Shown: positions 1 through 12,406 of the stretch, in pieces
Layout: the number at the start of each line of letters is the position of its first letter
Numbering within the stretch: position 1 is the first letter of the stretch
Assembly (NCBI GenBank): GCA_028023455.1
Contig: JAQFVV010012498.1
Location: 2,883,001-2,947,000 of the forward strand
Length of the DNA: 64,000 nt
Direction of reading: 5' to 3'
DNA from: Epiperipatus broadwayi
Taxonomy: Eukaryota > Onychophora > Udeonychophora > Euonychophora > Peripatidae
Position numbers and translations under genes: made by a program
Notes under the pieces: generated by a model
Told to the model about the DNA's origin: nothing
Seen by the model: the letters and a program-made list of their open reading frames with translations, nothing else
The model's database searches: none

Positions 1-1137
1 TGTTATATCTTGGTCAAGTAGTTATTATATTCAAAAGAAGAATTTGTGGAATAGACAAAATAAAGTTATGGCTTTTTTTCTATTTTATAATATTTGTTTA
101 AATCTATTTTATAGTGATTATTATCCGGGTTTCTATAGTAATCTTTTTCCTATCGTTACAACTCATGCGCTGACATAAAAAATCTTTAATACTGCTAATT
201 ATTGATTTTAAGATATTAAGATGAAAAAAATAAAATGATAATAATAATAACACACAAAAAAATATTACATAAAATTTATTTTTGCAGTTGACAAAATATA
301 TAAATAAATAACAAACAATAACATTGTATTCCAAATAATTACCAAAACAAAATATAATCTAATTATAGCTAGCAATTTAGATGCTATTGCTTACAATTAT
401 TTATATATACATACATAAATTTATATATGTCACCATTGTCATCAAAATCACACCATCACAAAACAAAGCATATACCAACAATAAATAAACAAAAATGGAC
501 CAAATAACAATAACAACAATTAACAACAATAACAATCTATATACAAATCCTTATATAAAAACCAAATCAAAGATTTTTTAAACCTAAATGGCAATTTAAT
601 GGAAGGGTGGATCATTTCCATCCTTTACAACAGTTCCCTGCTAATATTAAAAAAAAATGTTTTTGTATACGAACAACTATACATATGAGGATATAAGCAA
701 CTCCTCAATTATTCATACACAATTCCCTCAATTATCTAGGAGAAGCATATTCCATTTAAGTAATTTCGTTTAATAACAACCACATAAATAAATAAATTTT
801 GGAACATCTATATACAAAAAAATAAAAATTAAATTTTTGTACCCATCCTATAATAACATTTAACTATAAAGAAATGTATATTTTTCCAAAGTAATAAATG
901 TCATATTTTTTATTTACTGTCATTATAATAATTCAAATTAAATATATGACAAAATAACAAACGATAAAACATTTATCTAATAAGATTTAAAAAGAAATGT
1001 ATTTACATTTTCATAGAGCTCATAACAAGATATTGTCAGTAAAAGATTTGCATTGAAACATTCATTAAAATGAATTTTTTTTAAAAAAATAAATATATAC
1101 ATAGAATAATTCAAGGCCAATATATTATTGATTAGTT
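1..1137. other. AT-rich sequence, no gene seen
   Basis: Very AT-rich DNA with many short A and T runs and no convincing frame. Because it lies downstream, in the minus sense, of the integrase remnant at 1138-1325, it may include the 3' LTR of that decayed gypsy element. I could not match it to a second LTR copy. Confidence 0.5.
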
Positions 1138-1325
1138 ACAAGGTACTGGCCAAAGACTCTTGGCATTATAAGTTTCCTTCAAGCCATCAGACATATGAAT
1201 AACATAAGCATTAACTACTACTTCCTTCTCAATTTAATGTGGCCCTTCATAAAGATTGAAAAATGTTTTTAAATTTATGTTCTTGTGGATGACTAACATG
1301 GGGATAAATAAACAAAACTTTGGAA
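1138..1325 (-). pseudogene. gypsy integrase C-terminal remnant
   Basis: On the minus strand, two adjoining frames read like the end of a Ty3/gypsy integrase: an IYPHVS-type stretch, then LYEGPH (the GPY/F-type position), then NAYVIHMSDG and a closing YNAKSLWPVP before a stop near 1138. One frameshift and one in-frame stop break it. In gypsy elements this module follows the integrase core and helps chromatin or DNA contact. Here it lies only about 100 bases downstream of the gag-side frames, so protease, RT, RNase H and the integrase core are missing. The family call rests on motif order only. Confidence 0.6.
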
Positions 1326-1387
1326 ACATATATCTGTACAAAAGTTATATTATTATAAAAATGTTTATTATATCTGGACATCACTTT

Positions 1388-2033
1388 TCAATAACATAGA
1401 ATATGGGATGGAAAAAAATCTCTGGAAAAGAACAAAAATATAAAAGTAAGGCATATGACTCCAAATTTTATCCGAAATGGATATTTGTAAATTGAGTTGA
1501 TAATATTATGCTCTCTAAATAAGTTATAAATATAAGAGCTCACTTTGGAGAGATTCAAAAATACAAACTCCAAGTAATAACAAAACTATCATAAACAGGT
1601 ATCCCTACCTCCCTGTTTCTCTCAAACTTCAATGCTATATTTCTTACCATCTTTGTCCTACAAGGATACTTATAAAACAAGTCATTTTTATTACAACAAT
1701 GATACAAATTCTCATTCGAACATTTAGTCTCTAATCTACCTAAGAATATACTTTCTTGGTACTGCACAGAATTACTATGACACTATTCCTTATGACATAA
1801 AGTCTCATAATTAATATGATTTGTCATATTCAGACAAATTTCTTGACTTCAACACTCATGTTACTATATACCAAACACTTTGTGTGAGCACTACTATCAT
1901 TGGCTCTAAAATGATAAGAATTACATTTATATACTAAGTTTTGCCTCTCAAGTGATTTGTTACAATGACAAAAATCCCTTGCATCCATGTTATATGCATA
2001 CACATGATTTGTAATCCTTTTATAAAGATTCAT
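1388..2033 (-). pseudogene. Cys-rich frames, gypsy remnant of unclear part
   Basis: Three minus-strand frames (1388-1573, 1555-1767, 1830-2033) follow one another in the space between gag and the integrase remnant. The 1830-2033 frame carries CHCNKSLERQ, then KCNSYHF and SSAHTKC, and 1555-1767 carries KCSNENLYHCCNK and YPCRTK. These spaced cysteines suggest repeated zinc-binding modules. I cannot assign them to protease, RT or RNase H. They are probably diverged parts of the same element as gag at 2034-2806, but a separate Cys-rich protein gene inserted there cannot be excluded. Confidence 0.35.
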
Positions 2034-2806
2034 ATTAAATAACTACTTTTTAAAATTCAGATTATTACTTTTAAAACTGTTGTACAAAAACAACTTCTCA
2101 AAATATTTTTGATTTAACATGGTATACTCTTCGAAAAATATTTTCCCCATACTTTTTATATAAAACTTATTTTCAAGAAATAATCTTGTGTTTTCATTAA
2201 TTTAAAACCTTTCTCTGTCATTATAGTTCTTACATTGATGGCCATGCATTTCATAATAATAACACTGTTCAATTTCTAAACTTATTTTTGGATAAAAGTT
2301 ATCAATTTTACAAGTCTTACAAAAATAATGTTGATCTTCAACTAAAGAAAACATATTAATATCCTTTTTATCCTGATTCTCCTCAAATTCAAAATTATCA
2401 TTTATTACTGTTGTCAATTTTGGACTTATTTTATCACATATTTTATTTTAATAATCATTTCATCAATGTTAGTTTTTACTGCAGCTTTTAACTCATTGAA
2501 GCCAGACTCCAAATTATATGAATTGGCTTTTAACTCAGCTTTTAACCTAGCCGACCTTTCACCAGAGTCAGCTTTTAAGTCAGCTTTTAATTCAGTCTTT
2601 AATTCTTGGGTATTAGTTTTTATTTCTTCAGAATTAGCTTTTAAATGAGCTCATAACCTAGTTTCCATTTCATCAGAGATAGCTCTTAATCTAGCCTTCA
2701 ACCTAGTTTTCCTTTCATCAGCATCAGCTTCCATTTCATTCATTATCTTTCTGAGGTCCTGCAAACTAATACCAGCACCATTTGGTCATCATTCATCATT
2801 ATCCAT
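2034..2806 (-). pseudogene. Decayed gypsy-type gag
   Basis: Minus-strand sequence starting at an ATG at 2804-2806. The N-terminal part (2460-2760) encodes a degenerate heptad-like repeat rich in LKAEL/LKADL units, so a coiled coil is likely. It is interrupted by stops and frameshifts. A 71-codon frame at 2202-2417 then carries FCKTCK and CYYYEMHGHQCKNY, which resembles a CX2CX4HX4C knuckle that has lost two cysteines. The intact gag at 9508-10626 has the same design: coiled-coil N-terminus, basic C-terminus. A PBS-like site lies about 300 bases upstream in the minus sense, as expected for a gag leader. Confidence 0.6.
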
Positions 2807-3105
2807 ATTTATGTATAAGCAATATTATATTTTCAAAAAAAATATAATGTATGTTCTTATATGATAGTTATTACCATCCAAGGCTTGCCACCCTTGCTAC
2901 TATCCTAAAACACAATTAACCATCCAAACAAAATATAAACACCCTGATCTTAATTATGATTATAGCTATTTAATGATCTGAATTTTAATTCCATGGAATC
3001 ATGACCTTTTTGGTTTATGGGAAATGCTGACTGATACTATGGCTTTGATAAGCCATATATATATCCCACTTAACACCGATCCTATACATTATATGAGCAA
3101 ATGCC

Positions 3106-3225
3106 CAGGGTGCCAATTCTATTAGTGAATAGAATAAGTTACCAACTTTATATTGCTTTGAATTAGTATTGAGACTCTTATACTTGTGCCTGACTTATAG
3201 CTTAGCTCAGTGGAGGGTTATAGAA
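3106..3225 (-). repeat. PBS-like and tRNA-like segment, shared with 42 kb
   Basis: About 120 bases that recur at 41992-42112. Both copies share a gcccagg..gccaattctat block, a tagaataa block and a cttagctcagt block with a gttatag hairpin. On the minus strand the first block reads TTGGCGCC-like and lies about 300 bases before the gag start, which fits a primer-binding site. The cttagctcagt part resembles a tRNA A-box, but no B-box is visible. Confidence 0.45.
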
Positions 3226-6200
3226 AGTTAAGAATATATAGAATATAAATAAATGAAGAAAAAAAATACTATTGATAATTAAAATAAGATATATGCCTCA
3301 CTTGTCAATCAACCAAACATTGGAAATCAATAAAGTTTTATTTATTCAAGCTAATAAATTATAATTTACATTTGATCTCTTCCATCATCTAAATATACTC
3401 ATATATTAATTACAATATAACTTCAACAGAAAAACATGATATTGAATAACTCCACTATCTAGCACGTCTTAATCTAAATAGCTAGATTGATATTAATTTG
3501 GAACTATGAAAATCAGATTTCAGGGAACCATTAATACAATTTGATTAAAGAAATTCTATTGTACACTAATTTATAACTATTATAAGAAAAAAAATAATGG
3601 AATGAACTGAATGATGTTCCACTGGACATGCAATTAGATAATGAAGGACATAGAGTTTAATTTCACATCATTGTCTAAATTGTAAATTGAATATACGCCC
3701 TTCTTCATAAATTTACCAAATGGTAAAGTATTTCATATAATGTTTGGATCAAGAAAACAATATTATCAGATTTAAGTATGTTCATTACCAAATTTATAAA
3801 GTAGTTCATTTATGTTGTAATAGATACGTGGAATGTGGAAACTAGAATACGAATGCATATAAAAATAACTCGAGACAGGTATTAAATAAATAAATAAATA
3901 AATAAAGCATTTATTTACATTTTGCAATCAAAATAAATATAGTTAGTTCACATTGGGACTGTTTGTCCTTATTCCTAAATTTACAAATACATTTACTAAT
4001 CTGAATTTGATATCTCTATTGTTACACACTTTATCATTTATTGATTAGACATTTACAAGACATGAATTAACAAATAAAATAATGACCTCATATTCTAACT
4101 TCAAATATATTTAGGCTATTAATTAACTCTAACATCTTTTATTAACAAACAACATTGGATAAATAAATATCTTATTATTGGCTCCAATATACAAGTTGGA
4201 GCGATCACACTATCAATTATTGGGATAAAACAAATTAATAACTTTGGCTGTTAAGAGAGTATCTTTAAATATCTCAATCAAATAATCCCATTAAATATCT
4301 ATAGTTTTCACACATTAAAAACAAATCATTCTGATGATTTAAAACTTGTGGTAAATTAACATGGTATAATTCAAAATATTTAATTCCTGATGTATAAATT
4401 TAATAATATTATACTCTCATGTTCCCAAGATTATTTGCATTACGTGTGTGTCACATCTTATGCTATAATTAAGACAAAATCAATATATTTACATCTTGTC
4501 AGTTTACTTATGAATTACTAAATAAATGTCATAATACAAATAACACCATAGACCAATCAACAAATATAACACTATTTATGTTTTAATATTCCATAAAGAA
4601 TTTAATTTTACCATTTATTTAACCACCAACTACATTACATATAATTCTATGATAACACAAAAAATAAACATTCAAAAAAAATTTAAGCACATGAGTATTA
4701 AACAAGCTTCTTGGCTAATAAATCTAACAACGAATAATGAATCCCCACCTAACCTTGAGGTATACTGTTGGTGTGGAACTCAGTCTCACCACCAGAATAA
4801 AGGGAACATATACTACTCAACTTCATAAAATATTGTTATAATGCATACATATGCAATCTGGAAATATACTTCACTCATGGCAAATATTTAGATATACTAA
4901 GGGAGAGAGTTCTCAATCCCAATCAACATAGAACATATCATTGATAACTTTCTTTCTCACAGCTACTTTATACAATTCGTTCTACACATTAAAAAATACA
5001 TACACATACACAGAGAGATCACTAATTATTTCAATTCTTTTAGCATATGGCATTATCTGAAATTAACAGAGAAAGAAGCAGTCATAAAACTGAATATTTA
5101 CCAATTATATGAAATAACTGCATAAGACAAACACACATACATATGGATAAGAGTGTAAAAATAACTTCAAATTATATAATACTTAAATGTTACAGTAAAG
5201 TAAATGATAAACTGAAAATAAAACTTTTATTTTGTGACAAATTATTAGCTGTTTTAAAAATTTAAATAACAGTAGTTATTGTCAACGAATTTCACCATTT
5301 CTGATAACAATATTTATCTTTCATGCACTTATTACTCTCTAAGCCAATTCCTTATTTCAAGACATTAAATAAATAAAAAAAAATCTCTCTTCAATAAAGC
5401 ACACAAAAATGTACATATAACCTACATAAGAAATTCTATTTAAATAACAATCATTTACTGGCATATTGTAACTTGCAAAATGCTATCTGAGATGTTCTTG
5501 AAGTCAAGGAAATAGCATGAATTAAATAAGCAAATACATAAATAATAAACCTGATTATCTGCCTATGGTATACCAATAGCAAAACAAACACACACAAAAT
5601 AGTCACTCTTCTTCAACTAAAAAATATCACTTGCAATGTTTTTAACATAAAGTTTCCTGAATGATGTGAAGACAGGGATGATGATTCCAATGAGTACATG
5701 TTAGTAAAGATAAAGACAAATTCCTATAAAATAAACATTCACAGTTCAGATTTAACTCAGCAATCTCAAATGTTCTTAGAAATAGCTAATTGAGCTCACT
5801 AATATGACATGTGGGTAATCAATATCTTTATAATGATGGAGATATAGATAGATAGTTTCAGCTACCTATTTGTTTGGTGTTGACTTTGAATTAATTCTGG
5901 AAATTTTCAATTTAGCAGTTACTTTAGCAGTTTTTCAAAAGAACTGTAGCTTCACATAATTTCATAAGTTAGCATGCATATAATTATTTTGGTCCATTGC
6001 TAATTGATTGTTCTTATAAAATCTGCAATTCCTTAAGCAATAATATTTTTCTTTTATAATTAGTCACATACCAAGGAGAAATAGAAATATATAAGATTAA
6101 TGTTCTTCTACTTGACTTAAATCAGGTACAGTTAAATACATACTAGTAATTAGTTAATTATTTGTAAGCCATGCATTCACTTCTTCAATAAAATATTTTG

Positions 6201-7613
6201 TAAGCATGAATAATAAGCATAGTTATTATCATGTAGTAGTTCAAATTATAGCACAATAAATTATTCTCACATTCTTCCATTTTAACTTAACTTTTATACA
6301 ATTAGAAGACAATTTAAATTTAGTGTCTATGGTAGGTTTTGTTAAGCAGTTCTGCATAAATTTCCTTAAACGATTATGAATTTCACACAATTTCATTTTT
6401 TTCTTAATAATAATAGAAGATGTAGGCAAGTAAAGTAGATTTAAGTTATAAGCATATAAATACATTTCAAATGATAGTGTTAATTTAAAGTTTAATTGAG
6501 TGGAAAGTGAAAAAAATATACCTTATGAATAAATTAGCCTGGCATCCTTTCTTAAAGCTGTCCAGTAGCTAGAATTCCCATACTGAATTTTATAAAATAA
6601 TAATGTTTAAAAAATTACACTTTGGAGTTTAACTGACTTGATTTCTGGAAGAGATTGGAAAAAAACCATGTACATAAAAGAAATGGCAGAAAAAAATGAA
6701 TAATATAGAATAATAATGAATAACTTCTACTACTGACTATCACTTAAATACATCTCCTTTACATCAATCAAGAGGTCACCTTATCTTTCAATGGTTGGCT
6801 CCACCCTTTGCGCTCAGTTAATTAAGCAATAACTATTCAAGAAATCTTTTCTTGAGAAAAAAAATCATTTTGATTTTTTAAATGAAATCAAATGGAATAA
6901 AACAAATTAAAAAAAATAACTTTTTAAACTTATAAAATAAATAAATATTAATTAGGCATTAAATAAAGTAGTTGATAACACAATTTAGTTTGTCAAATAA
7001 TTTACTAATCCAGAAATCCATTAATCATTCAAAATATATTTACACCTGTTATCAGAGATATTTGCTATAATTTTATGTGTTTTATTGTGAAATTTAAAAT
7101 CCTATACTGTAATTAAATATGAAAGTGAAATTTGAAGTTGATATAGATATACATGCATACACATATGCTGCTATATTAATACTAAATTATCCTGATTATA
7201 ATATAACTGACATGGCTATGGGTTAAACATATTTCACTGATTATATTACTTATACATGGATGGGCATACCAATGAATAAACAGGTCAGAAAAAAATCTAC
7301 ATAAATACCAAACACTATTCTACAAATAAATAAACAAATTTACATCAACTTAACTTGCATATCAACAATTCCTGTAATAATGCATCCACTTTCTTGCATT
7401 AAATACTTCATCAAATATCATAATACAACCAAATGCTTATAAAACTCACAACTAACACTCACAAGCAACTCTCACATAAAGTTTTAGACCATTATCATAA
7501 TTTTTTAAAATTTTAGTGCTAATTCACTTTTTTTTAATTAAATGTATTTACTCACCCACTGGCACAGTACGATTTAATTAAAGTTTGTTTCTTGTACACA
7601 TTCAGAAGGTTAC
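3226..7613. other. AT-rich intergenic DNA, no gene seen
   Basis: More than 4 kb without a convincing frame. It holds a short (TAAA)n run at about 3885-3908 and scattered A/T runs. The last bases, ending at 7613 in aaggttaca before a (TA)n tract, match the end of the LTR-like element at 44560, so an unrecognised LTR-type end may lie here. Confidence 0.5.
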
Positions 7614-7628
7614 AATATATATATATAT

Positions 7629-8986
7629 TGTAACGTTTTCATATTACTTGGCCCTTATACGCCTCAAATTTATATTTGAGCGTGAGTTGATCAAACTGTA
7701 TCAACATAAAAAAAATTGTATTTTAATTCTTAACACAGCTATTTTTCCTGATCAACTTCGGACTAGAATAATTACCGGGTACAATCGTGAGCAGAACCAG
7801 TTTTTAATTTCTACTTGAGGGCGCCAGGGTCGTTAGACCCACTGAGACTGCGTCAAATATTGTAGCCGTAAGGTAATAATTATACGATCTAATTTAAATA
7901 ACTAAAGGTAAAAAAAAATTACATAGAATAGTATTAATTTTTGACACGTACAATGAAAGTGAAGTTAATAATAAAGATTTATTATAACTCGTCAAACATT
8001 CAATAATTATGATTAAGACAGACATTACAACGTTGGAAAGGATTGTGCATATGAATTCATTAATCTACGTCGAATATTGGAGTATTAATTATTTAGTCTG
8101 ATTTTCTGTAGCAACATTTTGGTTCATTTCTCAGTTCGTAAATCTTCTGATCCAAGAAAATTTTATGGGATAATATTTCAATTCAATTCATTATTCATAA
8201 AGCTTTATGTAAAAAAAAAATATGTACATTTACTTACCGGTAAGTCAACATTAAGTAGGTCATCGATCTTCCCGACGTACAATTCAGTTAGTGAGTAGTC
8301 CGCAGTAGCTGTTTTTTTTCTTTTAGTTTTATTTCCGAATCTCCGATCTAATTTAGGTAGCATGAGGATGATCTAGGTGACTTTTTCCGAGAGAAAGTGT
8401 CGGCAAACGATATCGTTCTACTCACTCATGGCGAGCGATTTCAGCTGGTATCTAAGTGAACACATTTTATTAAAAGAAATATGAAACACTTCCAAATGCT
8501 CAGCACTATTGGAACACCCAGGTAAAAAAGACCCCTTTTCAAATCTGTCCACTCCTTTTATACTCTTCGATTCTTTTTAGAAGCTCTGCGCACGTTCTTT
8601 CTTTTTCTTTGTTCCACTTTATAAACTTCTACATTCTTCTCCTTTTCTTTTTTACAAAGTCTGTTTTCCGCTAAGAATTTTGGCCATTTTTAATTACCAT
8701 CAGAAAATTGTTTCTGATAACAATCTTTCGCCTTTTGAAATTTCCTTTCGCTATTTTAATCAATGATTCAATATGTACTTTCCAACATTGAATTTATTTT
8801 AGTTAACTTATTTCTAAAAAAAAAACTAAACTCTCACTGTATGCTTTTTTTTTCTCTTTTCAAAACATTATGCTAAAACAAATAAAGATCGTGTTCGCTT
8901 TCTTTCTTTCCTCTCTCTCTCTTTTTTTTTTTATAATACCTAATATCAAAAAGTAATTTGTACTTTATATATAAATAAATGGTACA
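7629..8986 (-). repeat. Gypsy 3' LTR
   Basis: 1358-bp direct repeat of 11055-12409, bounded by TG and CA. In the minus sense it starts TGTACCATTTATTT and ends AACGTTACA. It carries a TATA-like box at 8554-8565 and a palindromic splice-donor-like motif at 8232-8245. A third member is the solo LTR at 40587-41937. Confidence 0.93.
8554..8565 (-). promoter_or_regulatory. TATA-like box in gypsy LTR
   Basis: The minus strand reads GAGTATAAAAGG. The identical 12-mer is at 11980-11991 in the other LTR and at 40955-40966 (plus strand) in the diverged solo LTR. Conservation in an otherwise diverged copy supports a core-promoter role. Confidence 0.65.
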
Positions 8987-9507
8987 ATACCACCGGGGCA
9001 GGGGAATGAGAATAAAATGTAGGTTTAAACTAATTTTATTCTTAAGAAGTCTTCATGCCCATATTCATGTGTTTTGTTTTATTATCGTGCTGATATATTG
9101 TGTGAACCCATTCCACAAGCGACGTTCGGCGGGAATGTAAAATATTTCCACATTCATCTGTGTCCTCTCCGCTTAATCGTAATAGTAACGCTAAAGACCC
9201 CAAGTTATAAGCACAAACGAGCGTTGCTCATCGTTTTGAGTCTTACAGGCTCGTGGCAACCTGGTCTGTCCTCCCCAATATCGGGATCTCTGCTAGAAAT
9301 AGACTGATGAGCGTTTAAAGACGGTCTTATGTTACATACTGCATACTAGGACTTGGGGTTATGCTTTTTTCCCTCTTTAGTGACCGCCTACCCGGTCAAA
9401 TACTTGTGACCTACGTTCACACCAGCCATATCATTATTTCTTTTCGTTTTTTCCGAGGCACATCCGAGATCTGCAGGGTGTTATCCGGCCCACTCTATCT
9501 CTCAATG
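8987..9507 (-). other. Non-coding tail between gag and 3' LTR
   Basis: About 520 bases with higher G+C than the surroundings and no pol motif on either strand. In the sense direction the bases directly before the 3' LTR are pyrimidine-rich (ttctcattcccctgccccgg) and not the purine tract expected for plus-strand priming. Confidence 0.6.
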
Positions 9508-10626
9508 TTATCTATCACTATAACTGGTTGATGGCGGAGGTGACAAGGATCGAACCCCCTCTCTGTATTGCTCGCACCAGTCTCTCCATTTTATATCAAG
9601 GTCTTCTCTCTTGTATTTATTTTCACTCCTAACTTTTTCGTCTATTTCTGGAGGTCTTGCACGGATTCCCTTCCCTTTATTCTTAGTTGGGGACCCCTTA
9701 TTTTTCCTTTGATTTCCAGCACTATTAGTCAACACTATAGTGTTCAGTTGTATCCGACCCTTCTGGTTCGGTAATTTGTCAAAGTGTTTAGGACTCGTCT
9801 CTTCTCCAGTGTTGTCATTCTCGAAAGCACTAAGCAATTCTGCCATTCTCTCTACTGTCTCACATCCGGTACTTAACAACAGATGCCCTACTGGATCGGG
9901 AAAATTTTTCCGCGTAATCTTGATAATCTGTTTTTCTGTTAATTTGCACTCCGTCAGCGCTCGTAGTTGCGCCACTTGTTTCCAAAAAAATGGTACATAA
10001 CGCTCTTCTGTTCTGCATTTCTCTTGCGCCACTTTATTCTTAATTCGTTCTTGGTGGTCCTCGTTCCAATAGCATTTGATTAATATTTGACCATACTGTG
10101 TAAAGTTATTCGGTTTCTTAAACAAGGATTCCCACCAAGCTTGCGCCATCCCTTGTAAATGATTAACTGCCAGCGTTAGTTTAACTTCTTCCGACATGGG
10201 GTTTATCGCAAAGTACCCCTGCAGGCTGTTTAAGTGTTCCATCGGTGATTCTCCATCTTGTCCATGGAAAATTTTTAATTTCAAAAAGGGGTTTACTGCA
10301 CTCGGAACGTTTTCTCTATTTTCTATGAATTTTATCTCTTTGCTTTCTTGTTTATCGGATCTCAATTCTACCACTTCTGTGCTCTGTGACCCTTTAGCTA
10401 TTTTCTCATCTACTACCTTTATTAACTCTTCTTTCATTTCTTTAATCTCTACCCTTATTTCTTCTTTCAATTCTCTGACCATCTCTGCCATTTCTTTTTT
10501 TATCTCTTCTTTGAATTCTGTCATGCATTCGTATAATAGTTTTTTTATTAAGGGTTCCAAACCCTCTTTTAATTCTTCCGCGCCTTCTGCCATATTTTGT
10601 GTATTTTTATTATTTCTCAATTTCAT
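9508..10626 (-). CDS. gag: Gag protein of gypsy element, 372 aa
   Basis: Intact 372-residue frame with its ATG at 10624-10626. Residues about 20-95 are Glu/Lys-rich and heptad-like, so a coiled coil is likely. Residues about 110-260 match the retrotransposon gag (capsid) family: KIFHGQDGESPMEHLNSL, then a helix-rich stretch with AQAWWESL and a YGQILIKCYW segment. The C-terminal third (about 290-345) is basic and would bind nucleic acid, but no CCHC knuckle is visible. Gag assembles the cytoplasmic particle that packages element RNA. The frame ends in a Ser/Pro-rich tail with no pol fusion or overlap. Intactness beside missing pol suggests selection, or recent mobilisation in trans. The opposite-strand frames here are shadows of this one. 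Confidence 0.93.
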   Translation of the reverse strand: MKLRNNKNTQNMAEGAEELKEGLEPLIKKLLYECMTEFKEEIKKEMAEMVRELKEEIRVEIKEMKEELIKVVDEKIAKGSQSTEVVELRSDKQESKEIKFIENRENVPSAVNPFLKLKIFHGQDGESPMEHLNSLQGYFAINPMSEEVKLTLAVNHLQGMAQAWWESLFKKPNNFTQYGQILIKCYWNEDHQERIKNKVAQEKCRTEERYVPFFWKQVAQLRALTECKLTEKQIIKITRKNFPDPVGHLLLSTGCETVERMAELLSAFENDNTGEETSPKHFDKLPNQKGRIQLNTIVLTNSAGNQRKNKGSPTKNKGKGIRARPPEIDEKVRSENKYKREDLDIKWRDWCEQYREGVRSLSPPPSTSYSDR

Positions 10627-11035
10627 ATATGGCCGTATTGCTTATTTTTGCTACAGTAAACAAAATCTTAACGCTATCAATTTTTTTTACGATATAAATC
10701 TAATATTTTATTTTGCTTTGCTAATAAATTCGTTCACCGACACCCCTCTCTTTTATCACCCTATAATCTCCCGTCCCCCTCTACCTTTACCGTCATTTCT
10801 TACCTTTGATCGGTTTTATTTATTATTTAATAATTTATAAGCTATTATTTTCTTTCAATATAGTCCTTATTTAAAATCCTACTCTAAAAAAAAACTTTTG
10901 TAATCGTACGCAATAACTTTTTAGACTTGCGCACTATTTGTGGTCATATTTATTTTCCGGCTATGGACATTAAATTCTCAATTTTATGCCATTTTTAAAT
11001 TTTCTCAGGTCGTGGTTTTTTTTTTCTTTTCGTAA

Positions 11036-11053
11036 GCCCCACGTTGGGCGCCA
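11036..11053 (-). promoter_or_regulatory. Primer-binding site, tRNA-Lys type
   Basis: The minus strand reads TGGCGCCCAACGTGGGGC, one base from the inner edge of the 5' LTR. All 18 bases fit the known PBS complementary to the 3' end of tRNA-Lys1,2. This fixes the element's sense as minus, in agreement with gag. Confidence 0.9.
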
Positions 11054-11054
11054 T

Positions 11055-12406
11055 TGTAACGTTTTCGTATTACTAGGCCCTTATACGCCTCAAATTTATA
11101 TTTGAGCGTGAGTTGATCAAACTGTATCAACATAAAAAAAATTGTATTTTAATTCTTAACACAGCTATTTTTCCTGATCAACTTCGGACTAGAATGATTA
11201 CCGGGTACAATCGTGAGCAGAACCAGTTTTTAATTTCTACTTGAGGGCGCCAGGGTCGTTAGACCCACTGAGACTGCGTCAAATATTGTAGCCCGTAAGG
11301 TAATAATTATACGATCTAATTTAAATAACTAAAGGTAAAAAAAAATTACATAGAATAGTATTAATTTTTGACACGTACAATGAAAGTGAAGTTAATAATA
11401 AAGATTTATTATAACTCGTCAAACATTCAATAATTATGATTAAGACAGACATTACAACGTTGGAAAGGATTGTGCATATGAATTCATTAATCTACGTCGA
11501 ATATTGGAGTATTAATTATTTAGTCTGATTTTCTGTAGCAACATTTTGGTTCATTTCTCAGTTCGTAAATCTTCTGATCCAAGAAAATTTTATGGGATAA
11601 TATTTCAATTCAATTCATTATTCATAAAGCTTTATGTAAAAAAAAATTTATGTACATTTACTTACCGGTAAGTCAACATTAAGTAGGTCATCGATCTTCC
11701 CGACGTACAATTCAGTTAGTGAGTAGTCCGCAGTAGCTGTTTTTTTCTTTTAGTTTTATTTCCGAATCTCCGATCTAATTTAGGTAGCACGAGGACGATC
11801 TAGGTGACTTTTTCCGAGAGAAAGTGTCGGCAAACGATATCGTTCTACTCACTCATGGCGAGCGATTTCAGCTGGTATCTAAGTGAACACATTTTATTAA
11901 AAGAAATATGAAACACTTCCAAATGCTCAGCACTATTGGAACACCCAGGTAAAAAGACCCCTTTTCAAATCTGTCCGCTCCTTTTATACTCTTCGATTCT
12001 TTTTAGAAGCTCTGCGCACGTTCTTTCTTTTTCTTTGTTCCACTTTATAAACTTCTACATTCTTCTCCTTTTCTTTTTTACAAAGTCTGTTTTCCGCTAA
12101 GAATTTCGGCCATTTTTAATTACCATCAGAAAATTGTTTCTGATAACAATCTTTCACCTTTTGAAATTTCCTTTCGCTATTTTAATCAATGATTCAATAT
12201 GCACTTTCCAACATTGAATTTATTTTAGTTAACTTATTTCTAAAAAAAAACTAAACTTTCACTGTACGCTTTTTTTTTCTCTTTTCAAAACATTATGCTA
12301 AAACAAATAAAGATCGTGTTCGCTTTCTTTCTTTCCTCTCTCTCTTTTTTTTTTTATAATACCTAATATCAAAAAGTAATTTGTACTTTATATATAAATA
12401 AATGGT

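Noticed and set aside
9303-9330. CTGATGAGCG as another hammerhead core
   Set aside because: No GAAA follows at a usable distance and no stem I partner was found.
9568-10840. Plus-strand frames of up to 214 codons
   Set aside because: They lie opposite the intact gag and its leader, and have no motif of their own. They are antisense shadows.
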